60,000 nt of DNA from Lineus longissimus (taxonomy: Eukaryota; Nemertea; Pilidiophora; Heteronemertea; Lineidae). The stretch spans positions 6,603,501-6,663,500 of the forward strand of contig NC_088325.1 in the NCBI RefSeq assembly GCF_910592395.1, written 5' to 3'. Below are positions 8,450 to 20,787 of this stretch, piece after piece. Within the stretch, counting starts at the first letter, position 1. Every line of letters begins with the position of its first letter. The translations under genes were made by a program, and so were the position numbers. The notes beneath the pieces are model-generated. The model was not told the origin of the DNA. It did not search any database and was given only the letters and a program-made list of their open reading frames with translations.

Positions 8450-10764
8450 GAGTGCCACTTTCATGCGAGTTGCGAGTTGCGAGTTACATTTGCGAGTTGC
8501 GAGTTACATCTGCGAGTTGCGAGTTGGATTTACCACAATTTGCTAATTTCAGCAGGCAACTAAGTTAGACATTCCTAGACCCAATCAATGACACTGGTAA
8601 TGAACGACTGGTTATCAATGGCCAAAAAATGTTGAACTAGCCCAACTTGCAGAAAAGAAAACCCCCATGGTTATTCTTTTCTGCGAGATGCCTGGCTGAA
8701 ATTGCCAAATAATGGTAAATTCTGTTGAATTTGGTCATGTTTGGCCACACTGGTAGGATGCCTCATATCAGAGATGCCCTCTCTCATTTCAAGTGTCATT
8801 TATTGGGTCTAGAAATGGCTAACTAGCCAAACTCGCAGAAAAGAAAACCCCCAGGGTAATTCTTTTCTGCGAGTTGCCAGTTGAAATTGGCAATTTATGG
8901 TAAATTCTCTTGAATTTGGCTATGTTTGGCCACACTGATAGGCTGCCTCATATCAGAGATGCTTTCTGTTATTTCCAGTGTCATTTATTGGGTCTAGAAA
9001 TGGCTAACTAGCCAAACTCGCAGAAAAGAAAACCCCCGGGGTAATTCTTTTCTGCGAGTTGCCTGCTGAAATTGGCAATTTATGGTAAATTCTCTTGAAT
9101 TTGGCCATGTTTGGCCACACTGGTAGGATGCCTCATATAAGAGATGCCCTCTTTCATTCCCAGTACCATTCAATGGGCAAAACATGTTGAAATAGCCCAA
9201 CTCGCAGAAAAGAAAATCCACAGGGGTAATTCTTTTCTGCGAGTTGTCTGCTGAAATTAGCAAATCATGGTAAATTTCAATTTCTAGACCCGATAAATGA
9301 CATTGGCAATGAAAGAGGACATCTCTGCTATGAGGCTGCCTATCAGTGTGGCCATACATGACTAAATACAAGGGCATTTGGCCATGCTTTACCAATTTCA
9401 GCTGGCAACTCGCAGAAAAGAATTACCCCAGGGTGTTTTCTTTTCTGCGAGTTGGACTAGTTAGCCATTTCTAGACCCGATAAATGACATTGGAAATGAA
9501 AGAGGACATCTCTACTATGAGGCTGCCTATCAGTGTGGCCATACATGACTAAATACAAGGGCATTTGGCCATGCTTTGCCAATTTCAGCTGGCAACTCGC
9601 AGAAAAGAATTACCCCAGGGTGTTTTCTTTTCTGCGAGTTGGACTAGTTAGCCATTTCTAGACCCGATAAATGACACTGGAAATGAAAGAGGACATCTCT
9701 GCTATGAGGCTGCCTATCAGTGTGGCCATACATGACTAAATACAAGGGCATTTGGCCATGCATTGCCAATTTCAGCTGGCAACACGCAGAAAAGAATGAC
9801 CCCAGGGTGTTTTCTTTTCTGCGAGTTGGACTAGTTAGCCATTTCTAGACCCGATAAATGACACTGGAAATGAAAGAGGACATCTCTGCTATGAGGCTGC
9901 CTATCAGTGTGGCCATACATGACTAAATACAAGGGCATTTGGCCATGCTTTACCAATTTCAGCTGGCAACTCGCAGAAAAGAATTACCCCAGGGTGTTTT
10001 CTTTTCTGCGAGTTGGACTAGTTAGCCATTTCTAGACCCGATAAATGACATTGGAAATGAAAGAGGACATCTCTGCTATGAGGCTGCCTATCAGTGTGGC
10101 CATACATGACTAAATGCAAGGGCATTTGGCCATGCTTTGCCAATTTCAGCTGGCAACTCGCAGAAAAGAATTACCCCAGGGTGTTTTCTTTTCTGCGAGT
10201 TGGACTAGTTAGCCATTTCTAGACCCGATAAATGACACTGGAAATGAGAGGGGGCATCTCTGATATGAGGCTGCCTATCAGTGTGGCCATACATGACGAA
10301 ATACAAGGGCATTTGACCATGCTTTGCCAATTTCAGCTGGCAACTCGCAGAAAAGAATTACCCCAGGATGTTTTCTTTTCTGCGAGTTGGGCTAGTTAGC
10401 CATTTCTAGACCCGATAAATGACACTGGAAATGAGAGGGGACATCTCTGATATGAGGCATCCTACCAGTGTGGCCATACATGACTAAATACAAGGGCATT
10501 TTGCCATGCTTTGCCAATTTCAGCTGGCAACTCGCAGAAAAGAATTACCCCAGGGTGTTTTCTTTTCTGCGAGTTGGACTAGTTAGCCATTTCTAGACCC
10601 GATAAATGACACTGGAAATGAAAGAAGGCATCTGGCATTTTTAACTCGCAAATCCAACTCGCAACTCGCAACTCGCAAATGTAACTCACAACTCGCAAAT
10701 CCAACTCGCAACTCGCAAATGTAACTCACAACTCGCAAATCCAACTCGCAGAAAAGAAACCCTC
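8450..10764. mobile_element. Foldback-type element made of 185-187-bp tandem units
   Basis: The ends are imperfect inverted repeats beginning GAGTGCC and GAGGGTT, each quickly reaching TGCGAGTTG. They continue as runs of the 7-base word GCGAGTT (left, 8465-8530) or AACTCGC (right, 10640-10750). Inside, about 3.5 units of about 185 bp (8580-9255) run in one orientation. From about 9290 to 10620 about seven units of exactly 187 bp run in the opposite orientation. Each unit contains a hairpin of CAACTCGCAGAAAAGAA and its complement, separated by about 15 bases. There is no coding capacity. The architecture matches foldback elements such as Drosophila FB (9-bp duplications) and sea urchin TU elements. 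Relation to either family is not shown. Confidence 0.7.
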
Positions 10765-10773
10765 CTAGCATAT

Positions 10774-12123
10774 ACCCATGGAGCGGGCAAAGTTGAAATG
10801 TAATATACATTAGTTAAATGGGCACGATGATTGAACTACATTAAATTTCTAACGTTACTGAAGTTTTATTAAAGGTTAAACACGAAATGAACTGCATTTA
10901 GGGACTTATTGCTGCTATCTACATGCAACCCCCAATAGATTGATTGGAGTACGCTATTTTGCACAATGCATTGAGACCAGTGAGAGCAGGTCCTGTTCCA
11001 AATAAGGGCCTCACATATTAGGCATATCACCTACCCACTCCCGTACCCAATGCCACTGTCGGACCAAAGCCAGGCGCATGGAGAGATGCAGAACGCAATT
11101 CAAACTGACAACATCAATCAGTAAAGAATAAATCAAAGAGCAAGCGCTGGCCACTGACATATTTTGTCCATCCTGGCATAACTGTTTATTGATACCCTGA
11201 CTGCATGTTCCGGTAGGCCACCCTGCAGAATTTGCCTTATCACTCCGGTCAGTGTTTCTCGAATAGAACTAAAATAGAATAGGCTAATCATTAATCTCCC
11301 TGCTAATACCCTGCACCATGGACCAGGTTGTATAGCACTACATACGCGCTGGAAGCTAATATTGATGTGGCAGGGAGAATATGCGTGAAGTTTGTGTATG
11401 CTTTTGAGAATGAGCGGAGCTCTCCAGTCGACGTGCTCTCTGAAAAGTTGTTATTTATTCCAAAACCACCAAGATATTCGACGTATGACACCCTCAGTGA
11501 CACTCTTACTTATGATCCACACCTACGAAGCCAAAAGTTGCAAGAATTCGACGCATTTCCGAGGCCCAATTTTGAAACAAAAATCGCCTCCTATTTAGCG
11601 GCCACAACGCGCATTATAGTATAGATGTATTGTACTCCAGATCCGATACACACACCATCTCAATCCAACTCTCTCACGGGAAACTGTGCGGGCTACCTCT
11701 AGCAACCTCATGGCTATTACGTAACAGCTACTGGCATGGGAAAACCAGGCTCATCACTTATTGGTCAGCGCATGGGTGTTCTAGACATCTCATTTTAATT
11801 TACATATCATTACACAACATTAGGAACACAAAATTAGGAACACAAAATAATCGAGCGCAACTACTCCTATAGAGTCGTCGTATTTATACCCAGCTAATGC
11901 TCACGAACTAGCTCGCAACGGGATTTTTTTATTGACCCCAAACTTATACTCGCAAGGGATTTTATAAATATTACCCCAGCATGCTACTATTGCTAGTAAC
12001 AAATGTCTCGAAAGGTACGTATCGAACGGAAACCGGAAAAACACCGATCGGCGACCGATCGGTACCGACTGGAGTACCGGTGGGATATTAGAAAATGATA
12101 TGGGGTAAATTCAGTTATCTATA
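10774..12123. other. No recognisable gene
   Basis: A 98-codon open frame at 11328-11624 (+) has no motif I recognise and no splice context. A palindromic segment rich in CGATCGG at about 12034-12068 is matched in inverted form at 14953-14989, outside the Helitron-like pair. Otherwise nothing identifiable. Confidence 0.4.
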
Positions 12124-13097
12124 TCATAATACTATAAGGCGGCTCGATAAAGTGCCATTTGGGGGTAGTGTTTCGTCTCGAAATTTTGCACGTTTGCAGG
12201 TGATATGTTATCCTGATGCAACGTGTTGTTTATTTTCGGAAATTTACCTCAGCGGAGCAGTAATGAGGTATTTTTAATCGGACACTGTCAATTCTCCTTA
12301 CCACTCACAGAAGCCAAGTCATAGGTGTTTAGTTATGCAGGGGCTTAATCAATTACCTGCACTCCCTGTAGGGTGGGTAACATTACCTGTTGAAAAGCTG
12401 GCTGTAGGGGGATGATTGGAAGAGCCTGTACATGTTGACCTGCTGAACTAAGGTTAATGTTATTTTCAATCCACGATTGCAGGTCACCTGATGTTCGAGA
12501 TTTCGCGGGGAAAGAAATTGTAAACAAACGTATGTGTGCAGTTCAATTGTAAACGTAAAATGTATTTTTGGTACTTTCGGTTGCTGGACTTGGGTTTTCC
12601 CGCAGTAAGGAGCTGGGGTCAAATTGGTGGTCTATTGTTTATGGGTGCTGTGTTAGCCAGAGCTAGCCCTTGATTATGAAGGATTTCAAATGAAGGTTAC
12701 CATGGTCTGTTTATGTGCTCACCACAGCTTTCAATACTTGATCTGAAGAGGCGCGCTGAACCTGAAATGGCCTCATCAAGGAGCTGCTCACGGTGCTGAA
12801 CGTCTAGCTTGCCTGTCGAGTAAGTGCCTTGCCCGAGACCTGGCGCATATTGCTGACTATTAAAGGAACGAGGCATTGCCTCATCATCACTATCGGACCA
12901 ACTGATATACTTTTATATGCAAGCATACAGCACGCCACAGCTAAGTCCGAGTCTGTGGACAAATGGTTGGTTTAATTTGTCTCTTCGGTATGGCTCCTTT
13001 GATATTGCATTAGATTTTCATTGCAATTCAATCTATTCAAGGTATAGCCCATTTGCGCCCCCATTTGAACCTGCCTGCGCCACGGGTACAATGCTAG
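12124..13097 (+). mobile_element. Helitron-like non-autonomous element, copy 1
   Basis: It starts with TC after an A (TCATAATACTATAAGGCGGC) and ends GGGTACAATGCTAG before a T. This is the A|TC...CTRR|T signature of Helitron insertion between A and T. Copies 2 (13629-14718) and 3 (45681-47381), both on the minus strand, share both ends and the interior. No Rep/helicase gene is present. The 3' hairpin expected of Helitrons is weak here, so the class assignment rests on termini and lack of target duplication. Confidence 0.6.
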
Positions 13098-13318
13098 TAT
13101 CAATATATTCTTCCCAGTGACCCACATTGGACAAACTGCCCCGTCGAAATGGACGGTTTTCATTCGCCAAGCAGAAAGTAAACAAAATTTATTCTTGGCA
13201 CTTGACGTCACACATCATAATTCGCGTTTTAATTGAATATGCGCTCATCGCTAGAAATAGCGCCGGGATTCCCCATGTACGCCCGAACAGCTATCCTTAG
13301 ACAAAGCTCCACGCATTA

Positions 13319-13460
13319 GCCTGGTACTACTGGCCACCGTCAGACGACGCTGTTGTGTTTGACCTATTTTGACTTTTGAGCTCCGTCCGTCCCGTCAATA
13401 CAAAAGTCAAAATAGGTCAAACACAACAGCGTCGTCTGACGGTGGCCAGTGGTACCAGGC
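13319..13460. mobile_element. 142-bp near-perfect hairpin MITE
   Basis: A 60-base left arm (13319-13378) and its reverse complement (13401-13460) differ at one base by my reading, with a 22-base loop between. The ends are GCCTGGTA and TACCAGGC, flanked by TA on both sides, consistent with a Tc1/mariner-type TA target. No coding capacity. Confidence 0.75.
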
Positions 13461-13546
13461 TATCCACGCATCGGCAATACACAGGATAATACATTACAGA
13501 GCTTAGGCTTCCGCTTACGCAGAGCCTAGATTGTGATTACTGTTGG

Positions 13547-13560
13547 CCCCCCCCCCCCCC
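13547..13560. repeat. Poly-C tract
   Basis: Fourteen consecutive C residues, one of seven G or C homopolymers of 12 or more bases in the window. Confidence 0.9.
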
Positions 13561-13628
13561 TCCCCCGGATTGACATTGACAGTCAACATTGTCAGCAGCC
13601 TACAAACATAGCCTATAATATACACTTA

Positions 13629-14718
13629 CTAGCATTATACCCGTGGCGCAGGCAGGTTCAAATGGGCTATACCTTGAATTGCATGGGACGAAAGATTAAA
13701 TTGCAATGAAAAGCTAATGCAATATCAAAGGAGCCATATCGGAAAGACAAATTAAACCAACCATTTGTCCACAGACTCGGACCCTGCAATGGCGTGATGT
13801 ATGCGTGCATATAAAAGTATATCAATTGGTCCGATAGAGATGACGAGGCAATGTCAATATGCCTTGTTCCTGAGTCAGCAATAGGGCCCATTTTATACGG
13901 AGATGAAGAAGGAGAACTTAGATAGGCCTTCACATGTCGGCTTCCAAATGGCTCGAACCAATTGCATTATCACTACTATAAATTTAAAATGCATGCCCCT
14001 CCTACATGTAGCCAGGTCTCGGGCAAGTCACTTACTCGACAGGCAAGCTAGAATTTCAGCACCGTGAGCAGCTTCTTGATAAGGCCATGCCAAGATCAGA
14101 GTGCCTCTTCAGATACATCAAGTAGGCCTATTGAATGACGTTGTGAGCACTTAGACAGACCATGGTCACCTTAATAATTTGAAAATCCCTTCATAATCAA
14201 GAGCTAGCTCTGGCTAATACAGCACCCATAAACAATAGACCACCAATTTGACCCCAGCTCCTAACTGCGGGAAAACCCAAGTCCAGCAACCAAAAGTACC
14301 AAAAATACATTTCACGTTTACAATTTCATTTCCCGCGAAATCTCGCGAAAATCAGGTGACCTGCAATCGTGGATTGAAAATAACATTAACCTGGATTCAG
14401 CAGGTCAGCAGGTACAGGCTGTTCCAATCATCCCCCTACAGCCAGCTGTTCAACAGGTAATGTTAGTCACCCCACAGGGAGTGCAGGTAATTGATTAACC
14501 CCCTGCATACCTACAACAGCAATGGCTTGGCTTCTCTGAGTGGTAAGGAGAATTGACAGTGTCCAATTAAAAATCCCTCATTACTGCTCCGCTGAAGCAA
14601 ATTTCCGAAAATATACAAAGCGTTGCATCAGGTTAACATTTCAACTTCAAACATGCAACATTTCGAGACGAAACACTACCCCCAAATGGCACTTTATCGA
14701 GCCGCCTTAGTATTATGA
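13629..14718 (-). mobile_element. Helitron-like non-autonomous element, copy 2
   Basis: Inverted relative to copy 1. The CTAG end is at 13629-13632 preceded by A, and the TC end is the complement of 14717-14718. Interior segments such as those near 14240-14340 and 14660-14710 match copy 1 inverted and copy 3 directly. With copy 1 it forms a tail-to-tail pair about 530 bp apart. Confidence 0.6.
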
Positions 14719-15863
14719 TATCGATAGTAATCAGTATGGAAAGGACACTGACAGTATACAAATACAGCTGTTATTCTTTTCACGAGCAAAATTTCAAGCA
14801 AATTCGTCTTCTACTATCGTTACTATCGTTTCTACCAGAAATATTTGAACACTTGTACTACAAGTATATCTTCATCACAAACCTCTTATTTTCAATCGAT
14901 TTCTGATAGAATCAGCGGTAAAAATCAAAATGGAATTTGAGAAGTGACAGATAACCGATCGGTCGCCGATCGGCGTTTTTCCGGTTATCGTATCTAACCG
15001 CCAGCAATGAATGATACAAACTCGATCGGCCGCCGAGAAAATGGTGAACGGATGACAGGTAGGCCAAGCTATTCAGGCGCTCGACATAATAGATATCGCC
15101 TCGGGTGGTATATGATTTTTGGGCCCAACGAAAAGGGAGAGACTTGGTAACTTTAAGGCCGCGCGTCACGTGATTGCATACATACATACAAATAGCATTT
15201 ATATAGCGCATCGGCTTGAACTACATGTAGAGTATGTAATCCAAGAGGTTAATAACGTGAAACATGTATTTATTATAGTAAATCTACCACTGGCTATTGT
15301 AAATAAATTATGAAAACATACGTTCTGAAACTGGAAGGGTTTGCCTGTATTCATCATCATGGTAAATAGAATGTTAAAATTCAAATAGGGCAACAACATG
15401 ATTATTGCAGTCACGAGTCCAGTGATGTTAACTTGTTAAATAAAGAGGTCCCGTGCAGTAAATCTGAGTCAATAACTATCTATATAATATACTTCTTTGT
15501 CTATTTGTATTCGCAAGCCCCGTCAGACAACGGTGATGTATCGAATGGCTTTCCTGTTACGAGTAATGCTTTGTTTAAAAAAAACATACATATCTGATAG
15601 TTTGCCATGTTGATGATTGCAGGGAATTAATGCCAATAGGTCAGATCAAGAAGGGGCCGTGTGTTGTTATCTAGTCACGAAACTTTATGCTAGACCAAGA
15701 GTCACCGCATTCCACGAAATTTTATGCCTAGATCTGGTTATCGCGTTTAAATGGAGTAACTCGTACCCGGAGCAGAGAGACATTAGTTGTCATTATTTTA
15801 GTATGTACTAATTACTCCATACTCGAAATTAACTAGCCCACCACAACTCTGATCGCAATCACG
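14719..15863. other. Upstream region of gene 2; no TATA box seen
   Basis: Contains the inverted partner (14953-14989) of the CGATCGG-rich segment at 12034-12068. No coding feature is recognised. The 85 bases before the predicted start codon show no TATA box or CpG-rich promoter. The transcription start and any 5' untranslated exon cannot be placed. Confidence 0.4.
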
Positions 15864-15909
15864 ATGAAGCTTCTACAACTTTCGGTACTTTCACTTCTCA
15901 TGTTCAGAG
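15864..15909 (+). CDS. Gene 2: signal-peptide exon
   Basis: ATG at 15864 opens MKLLQLSVLSLLMFR, a short secretory signal: one basic residue near the start, then a leucine-rich core. It ends in AGAG followed by the strong donor GTAAGT. The exon leaves in phase 1, exactly what the downstream Ig exons require. Joining it to the V-like exon at 45224 completes a glycine codon and gives MFR-GTLELTV. This would place a first intron of about 29.3 kb. I infer the link from phase, strand and the signal-then-V-domain order. No other signal exon is seen before 45224. It could also serve exons I failed to recognise inside the intron. Confidence 0.6.
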
Positions 15910-15975
15910 GTAAGTCGTTTTTTACGAACAATACATTTTCTGTTATTGCACTGATTGCTCTTCACTGCTGAAATA

Positions 15976-18179
15976 CTCTCAACTCGGCTCTATAAGACCA
16001 GGCCAGACACCTCTTGCCCGCCCATTACATATCAATATTCATTGGGATATTGTATGAAGAAGAACCAATGACAGGTCAGAGACAGCATAGGCCTGTAATG
16101 AGCAGTCATGACTGTGAGTCGCCATTGGTGTGTCATCAGGCCTAGCTCTTTGTTGTGTTTGTTAAGTTTCGTGTTAATTTCACCTACCTGTATGTGGTTA
16201 GGTCATACTGTTGACTATGAATTTTGATTTTGCTGTAATACAATAAATCCTCACTGGGTCTTTTTATCCCCCTTATTAATGGTAGTCATAATGCATGAAT
16301 TAGGAGATAGGCATAGTACAACATGGATGCAAATGACGAGGAAGTCGGTATTGCTGCACCTTTGCCGAAAAGGCGCAGGAGTTACAGTATCAAGGAGAAA
16401 ATTGCGTATCTTCGTGATTTCTACACTGCATTAGATAATGGTACAGTAGCCGACCGACGGGAATTTGCGGAACACTACAGGATCCCTGAAGAGACATTCC
16501 GTTAATGGAATTTAGAGGAATTGGAACTTGCTCAGCGACCAAACAACGGCAATGCACGGAAGAAAAGAGCAAGGAATATCGGAACCTGGACAGAAGTTGA
16601 GGAACAAGTCCATGAATGGGTTTTGGACCAGAGGGAGAAACGCCTCCCTGTTGCTGTGCAGGACATTCAGGAGAAAGCGTTGGAGTTGTATGTAGCCTGG
16701 TGGGACGATCTCACCGAAGAGAGACAAAATGAAATTGTCCATTCAAAGCCTATTCTTCATGATTTCCGAGCCTCATCTGGATGGGTTAATGACTTCATGA
16801 AGAGAAAGAACATTTCATTTCGAAAGGCTAATAAGAACACCACAACTCTTCCCGCTAATGCTGCGGCTCGAGTCGAAATGTTTCGGAATGAAGCCACAGA
16901 CACCATTGAAAGGATGGGTATTGAATTTCGTTTCGTGTTCAATATGGATGAAACATTCTTTCTTTTTGACTGTCGCCCTCTTTATACATGTAACACCAAA
17001 GGTGCCCGGTCTGTTGATGTCAGGACGTCCAGGTCAAACACAAAGTTAGGCTGCACGGTTTCACTTTGCATCTCTGTCAGTGGGGGCAAGATGCCAGCTC
17101 ATGTGACATTCGCTCGCCGAGGATTCGTTCGGAAGATTGCTGAACTGGAGAACAAGAACATCCCTGCTAATGTTAAAGTTACATCCTCCCAAACTGGATG
17201 GGTGAAAGAAGAGACGATTGGACACTGGTTAGATGAGGTATTTCAGCCTCATATTGATGCCGAACACTGCGATCTTTTTTTGCTTCTGGTCGACAGATAT
17301 CGGGTGCACAGAACCGAATACTTTGGATTGCGCACCACTGAGATGGGAGGTATCATTGACTTCATCCCAGCTGGCTGCACGTCACTCGTACAACCACTTG
17401 ACGTTGCAGTCATGAAATCCTTCAAGAGTAACGCCAAAACGCAATGGAAGATGTGGAAAATAGAACACACAGATGACGATGGTGCGTGTCTACCAGTGCA
17501 ACTACTGGATGTGGTGAACATTGTTAGCTATGCCTGGGAAGCCGTGGAACCCCGCGTAATTCTAAGCGGATTTGAAGCGTCATTCCGACCACGGGATATT
17601 GAGAACGGGCCTGCAGCACCAATGGGCGATGATAACGACGAGGAGGCGGAGGAAGAGGATGGACTTGACTTTGTAGACGTTGAAAACGAACTTGTGCAGG
17701 AGTAATTGCAACAGACCAACGTGCATTACTACATGTATGAATTTCGAATAGAATAAAGCATATCATAAAGTTATACCAAGTCATTGTTCTCTGTTAGCTC
17801 AATTTTTAACGAAACAAACCTTTCTGAAAAGAATACCATCAAACATTCATTTTGCAACACCCTGTCTAAACAAGTCAAACCCTGAGGTCAGCACATCCCA
17901 GGACACAGAAAGGTGATCATGTAGCGATGAATGGTCACAATCCACTCATTGAGCTTCTTAATGCATGTTGATTTCATGAAAGCCAAACCATGAAGTCGGT
18001 GACAGGCCTACTTGCCAATCATAACATTACCCATGCAAAAGCACAACTCCAGTTCTCTCAACCAATAAGGTCTGACAAGGATTTCTATAGGCCTAATACC
18101 CCTGGCTGCGAATGAATAACCATGAAACTTGGTAGTGGGTGGTATTTACCGGCCTGGTCTTATAGAGCCGAGTTGAGAG
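15976..18179 (+). mobile_element. pogo/Tigger-type DNA transposon, full length
   Basis: The element is 2204 bp long with 29-bp terminal inverted repeats (15976-16004 and 18151-18179) that are identical by my reading, starting CTCTCAACTCGGCTCTATAA. It is flanked by a TA duplication (15974-15975 and 18180-18181), the standard target of the Tc1/mariner/pogo superfamily. It carries one transposase frame on the + strand. It inserted 66 bp after the signal-peptide exon donor, in the sense direction of gene 2. Identical ends suggest a recent insertion. Confidence 0.88.
16323..17705 (+). pseudogene. pogo/CENP-B-like transposase with one premature stop
   Basis: One frame runs from ATG 16323 to TAA 17703-17705, about 460 codons, interrupted only by TAA at 16503-16505. 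The N-terminal part (KRRRSYSIKEKIAYLRDFY, then REFAEHYRIPEETFR) is a psq/CENP-B-type helix-turn-helix. A second DNA-binding helix-turn-helix of the CENP-B/Tc5 type follows at roughly 16560-16820. The catalytic acidic triad is present: NMDET (Asp codon about 16947), LLVDRYRVHR (about 17292) and QPLDVAV (about 17400). The last two aspartates are 36 codons apart. The C-terminus is acidic. Family function is cut-and-paste transposition in the nucleus. The stop lies between the first helix-turn-helix and the rest, so only an N-terminally truncated protein could be made, for example from ATG 16521, unless readthrough occurs. Confidence 0.85.
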
Positions 18180-18181
18180 TA

Positions 18182-18639
18182 TATATCATTACCTAGAGCA
18201 GAGTTGGCTACTTATTTCTAGTTCTAACGGCTATAGTACTAACAACGATGTCAAACAACCTTGGGTAAAGTTAATTAAATATGTTACACAGGGGCAGCCC
18301 TATGAAGTCATTAAATTAATCGAATCGATAGCTAATGCAAATATAGCCATAACTATAATCGTCCCGACCTAAACCTATGTTAAGAAAATGGGAATCAGCG
18401 GCCAACTTCAAATTCAAAAAAATATATTTTTCGAAAACCAAATAAGAAAACAACTAGAGGTGTCCGGCGTTCGCGAGGCAAACTCGGCGGCTTCCCCGTA
18501 GTGTTTTCTTCTGCAAATTAGTTACTTTACTGAAAAAATCAAACCTTACATGCCATCAGTGTCACGATTTAAGTTTCGGCGACCATGCATCTATCCGTTG
18601 TTTATACTATTAATTCATTAATTCATTGTAACCTCGATC
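18182..18639. other. No recognisable feature
   Basis: AT-rich intronic DNA between the pogo element and the word-repeat block. I see nothing identifiable. Confidence 0.4.
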
Positions 18640-19950
18640 TCTCCTTCCATTTCGAAATCATCCTCCGAATTTCTTTGTGGACATTGTTTTCTCTTTAGAA
18701 TATTTCACAATATCATTGTTATCAAAATACTCTGTGGACGAAAAATCTCCTTCCCTCCTTCCTTTTCGAAATCGTTTCCCTCATTTCTCTGTTGACAGTT
18801 TTTTTTCAAGAATATTTCACAATATTTCACAATATATTATTATCAAAATTATCTGTGGATAATAAAATGCTTTCTTTAAATCTCATTCTCCCCTTCCATT
18901 TCATATCCGTTTTCGAAATTTCTCTGTAGACAATTTTAATATAAGATTGTTTCAAAATACATTATAATCAAACTTCCACGTGGGCAAAATCACCATAAAA
19001 TGTTCATTGGGAATTACAGCAATCGAACACATGTTATTTCAAAGCAACATTGCCCAGTGGACCAAAGAATGTCCATAAAAAAAATGTCTTCCTCCATCAC
19101 AGAGCCATTTCTTTAAGGGCCAAAAAGCGTTAACAATGTGAAATTTCTCAGTCTCAAAGGTAACAAAAAAGTTCAACACCGAAGCCATATTTTTCACACC
19201 AAATAATGTCCACAAAATGCTCGTTATCAATATTTCCATGCCACATTGCTCATCAGTGGACCAAAACGCCCACAAATTCTCAATTTCGAAATGTTTTTCA
19301 GACTCAAGGCCATACTTTTCAGTTGACTAAAAAGCGTCCTTAAATAGCATAATTTTTCAATCTCGAACACAATTTTTTTAGTTCACAAAACATTTCCACA
19401 AAGTTCTCAACTTCGAAGGCATCTTTGAGGACAAAACCGTCCCCAAAATGCAAAATTTCCTCCGTCTAAAAGACATATTTTTGAGTGGACTAAAGAATTT
19501 ATTCCTCAATCTCGTAGCCAGATTGTTTAGTGCACGGAAAAGTGTCCACAAATGTTTAATTCCCTTATTTCAAAGCAACATTGCCCAGTGGACCAAAACA
19601 TGTCCTCAAAAATATTTTATTTTTCCATCACAGAGCCATTTCTTTGATGGCAAAAAGCGTTCAAAATGTGAAATTTCTCAGTCTCAAAGACTTACATTTT
19701 TCAGTCATAAAAAAGTTCAATCTCGAAGCCATATTTTTAGTGCACCAAATGATGTCCACAAAATGTTTGACATCAATATTTCCTTGCCAAATTACTCAGT
19801 GGACCAAAAAATACCCCCAAAATTCGCAAATTTCTAAAAGTTTTTGTAGCTCAAAGCCATATTTTTCAGTGAACTAAAAAGCGTCCTTAAATAGCTTACT
19901 TTTTAATCTCGAACACAATTTGTTTTGTGCACGAAAACATGTCCACAAAA
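18640..19950. repeat. Word-repeat satellite block (TGTGGAC / TTTCGAAAT family)
   Basis: 18640-18990 holds degenerate units of about 100 bp with the words CTGTGGAC, TTTCGAAATC and CACAATAT. 19034-19950 holds units carrying CAGTGGACCAAA, GTCCACAAAATG and AGCCATATTTTTCAGTG. A larger unit repeats: the segment starting TTATTTCAAAGCAACATTGC occurs at 19034 and 19565, a 531-bp period. The TCCACAGA/TTTCGAAATGG words recur, mostly inverted, at 25545-26757 and 29905-30200. Confidence 0.6.
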
Positions 19951-20787
19951 TGTTTAAGTGTCAGTCCATGATACCACCATGCAGGATCATGCAAATGGTG
20001 GCAAGGTGGGGGGTCAACAGATCTAGTTGTAATTTCTACCACAGACCTGTCCTAGGGTACTATGAAGGCCGGTGGATTGGTTTCGAAAATAACCCCACAG
20101 TTTTGGGGTACGGCTGTTAACCATTTCCTACTCATTTTCCTTTTAAAAAAACATGCATTATCCCTCAAAATAGGCTAAGTCTTTTGTCAATTTTCGTGCA
20201 TCAAACAGAATTATCACTAAACACCGCCTATTGAAATTGAAAGTACATGATCTGAGCTACCTTTTCATGCCTTTTGTTTTGCCCCAGGTACATTTTAATG
20301 ACAGGTACAGTACGTCCCAAAAACAATGCAATCTCAAATTTCAGTTAAAAGGCAATTTTAACTCTCCTTTAGCTCCAACACTGCAGTTTTTTAGGTGATG
20401 CCACTTCCAGGTAAGGAAGTCAGAATGCTGTTTTTTAATTTGCAAAAGAAAAATATCCGGCCGCCCTTACGGTTTTCCGGTGAGGGGGTCGAGTCGCGCC
20501 CTTTTCACTGGTGCCCATTTTTTGCCCATTCCCTCAGATAACTGACGAAATACACATGTTTTCCAAATAAAATTACATTTTTAGATGTTAGTGAACCCCC
20601 CACTCCCTTGCCCCTCCCACACACTCCCTCAAACAACCTAGAGGCCTTTATTACCCCTGTGGAGGCTTAGCGGTCTAGGCGGGACCGAAAACCAGCAACG
20701 ACAACAACAACAACAGTTACAGTTACAATGCATTGTGTACATGCACGTGTACATTGTGTGATAGTCTATTGAAAATGGAACCTGAAA
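19951..20787. other. No recognisable feature
   Basis: Non-coding sequence with a short CAACGACAACAACAACAACAG stretch near 20694. I see no exon, repeat family or RNA gene here. Confidence 0.35.

Noticed and set aside
8459-10760. Regular repeats resembling a CRISPR array
   Set aside because: Units are 187 bp and similar throughout, without unique spacers. The array inverts in the middle and lies in an animal genome with introns. It is a foldback or satellite array.
11328-11624. 98-codon open frame as a coding exon
   Set aside because: No motif, no acceptor or donor in phase, and overlapped by frames of similar length on both strands.
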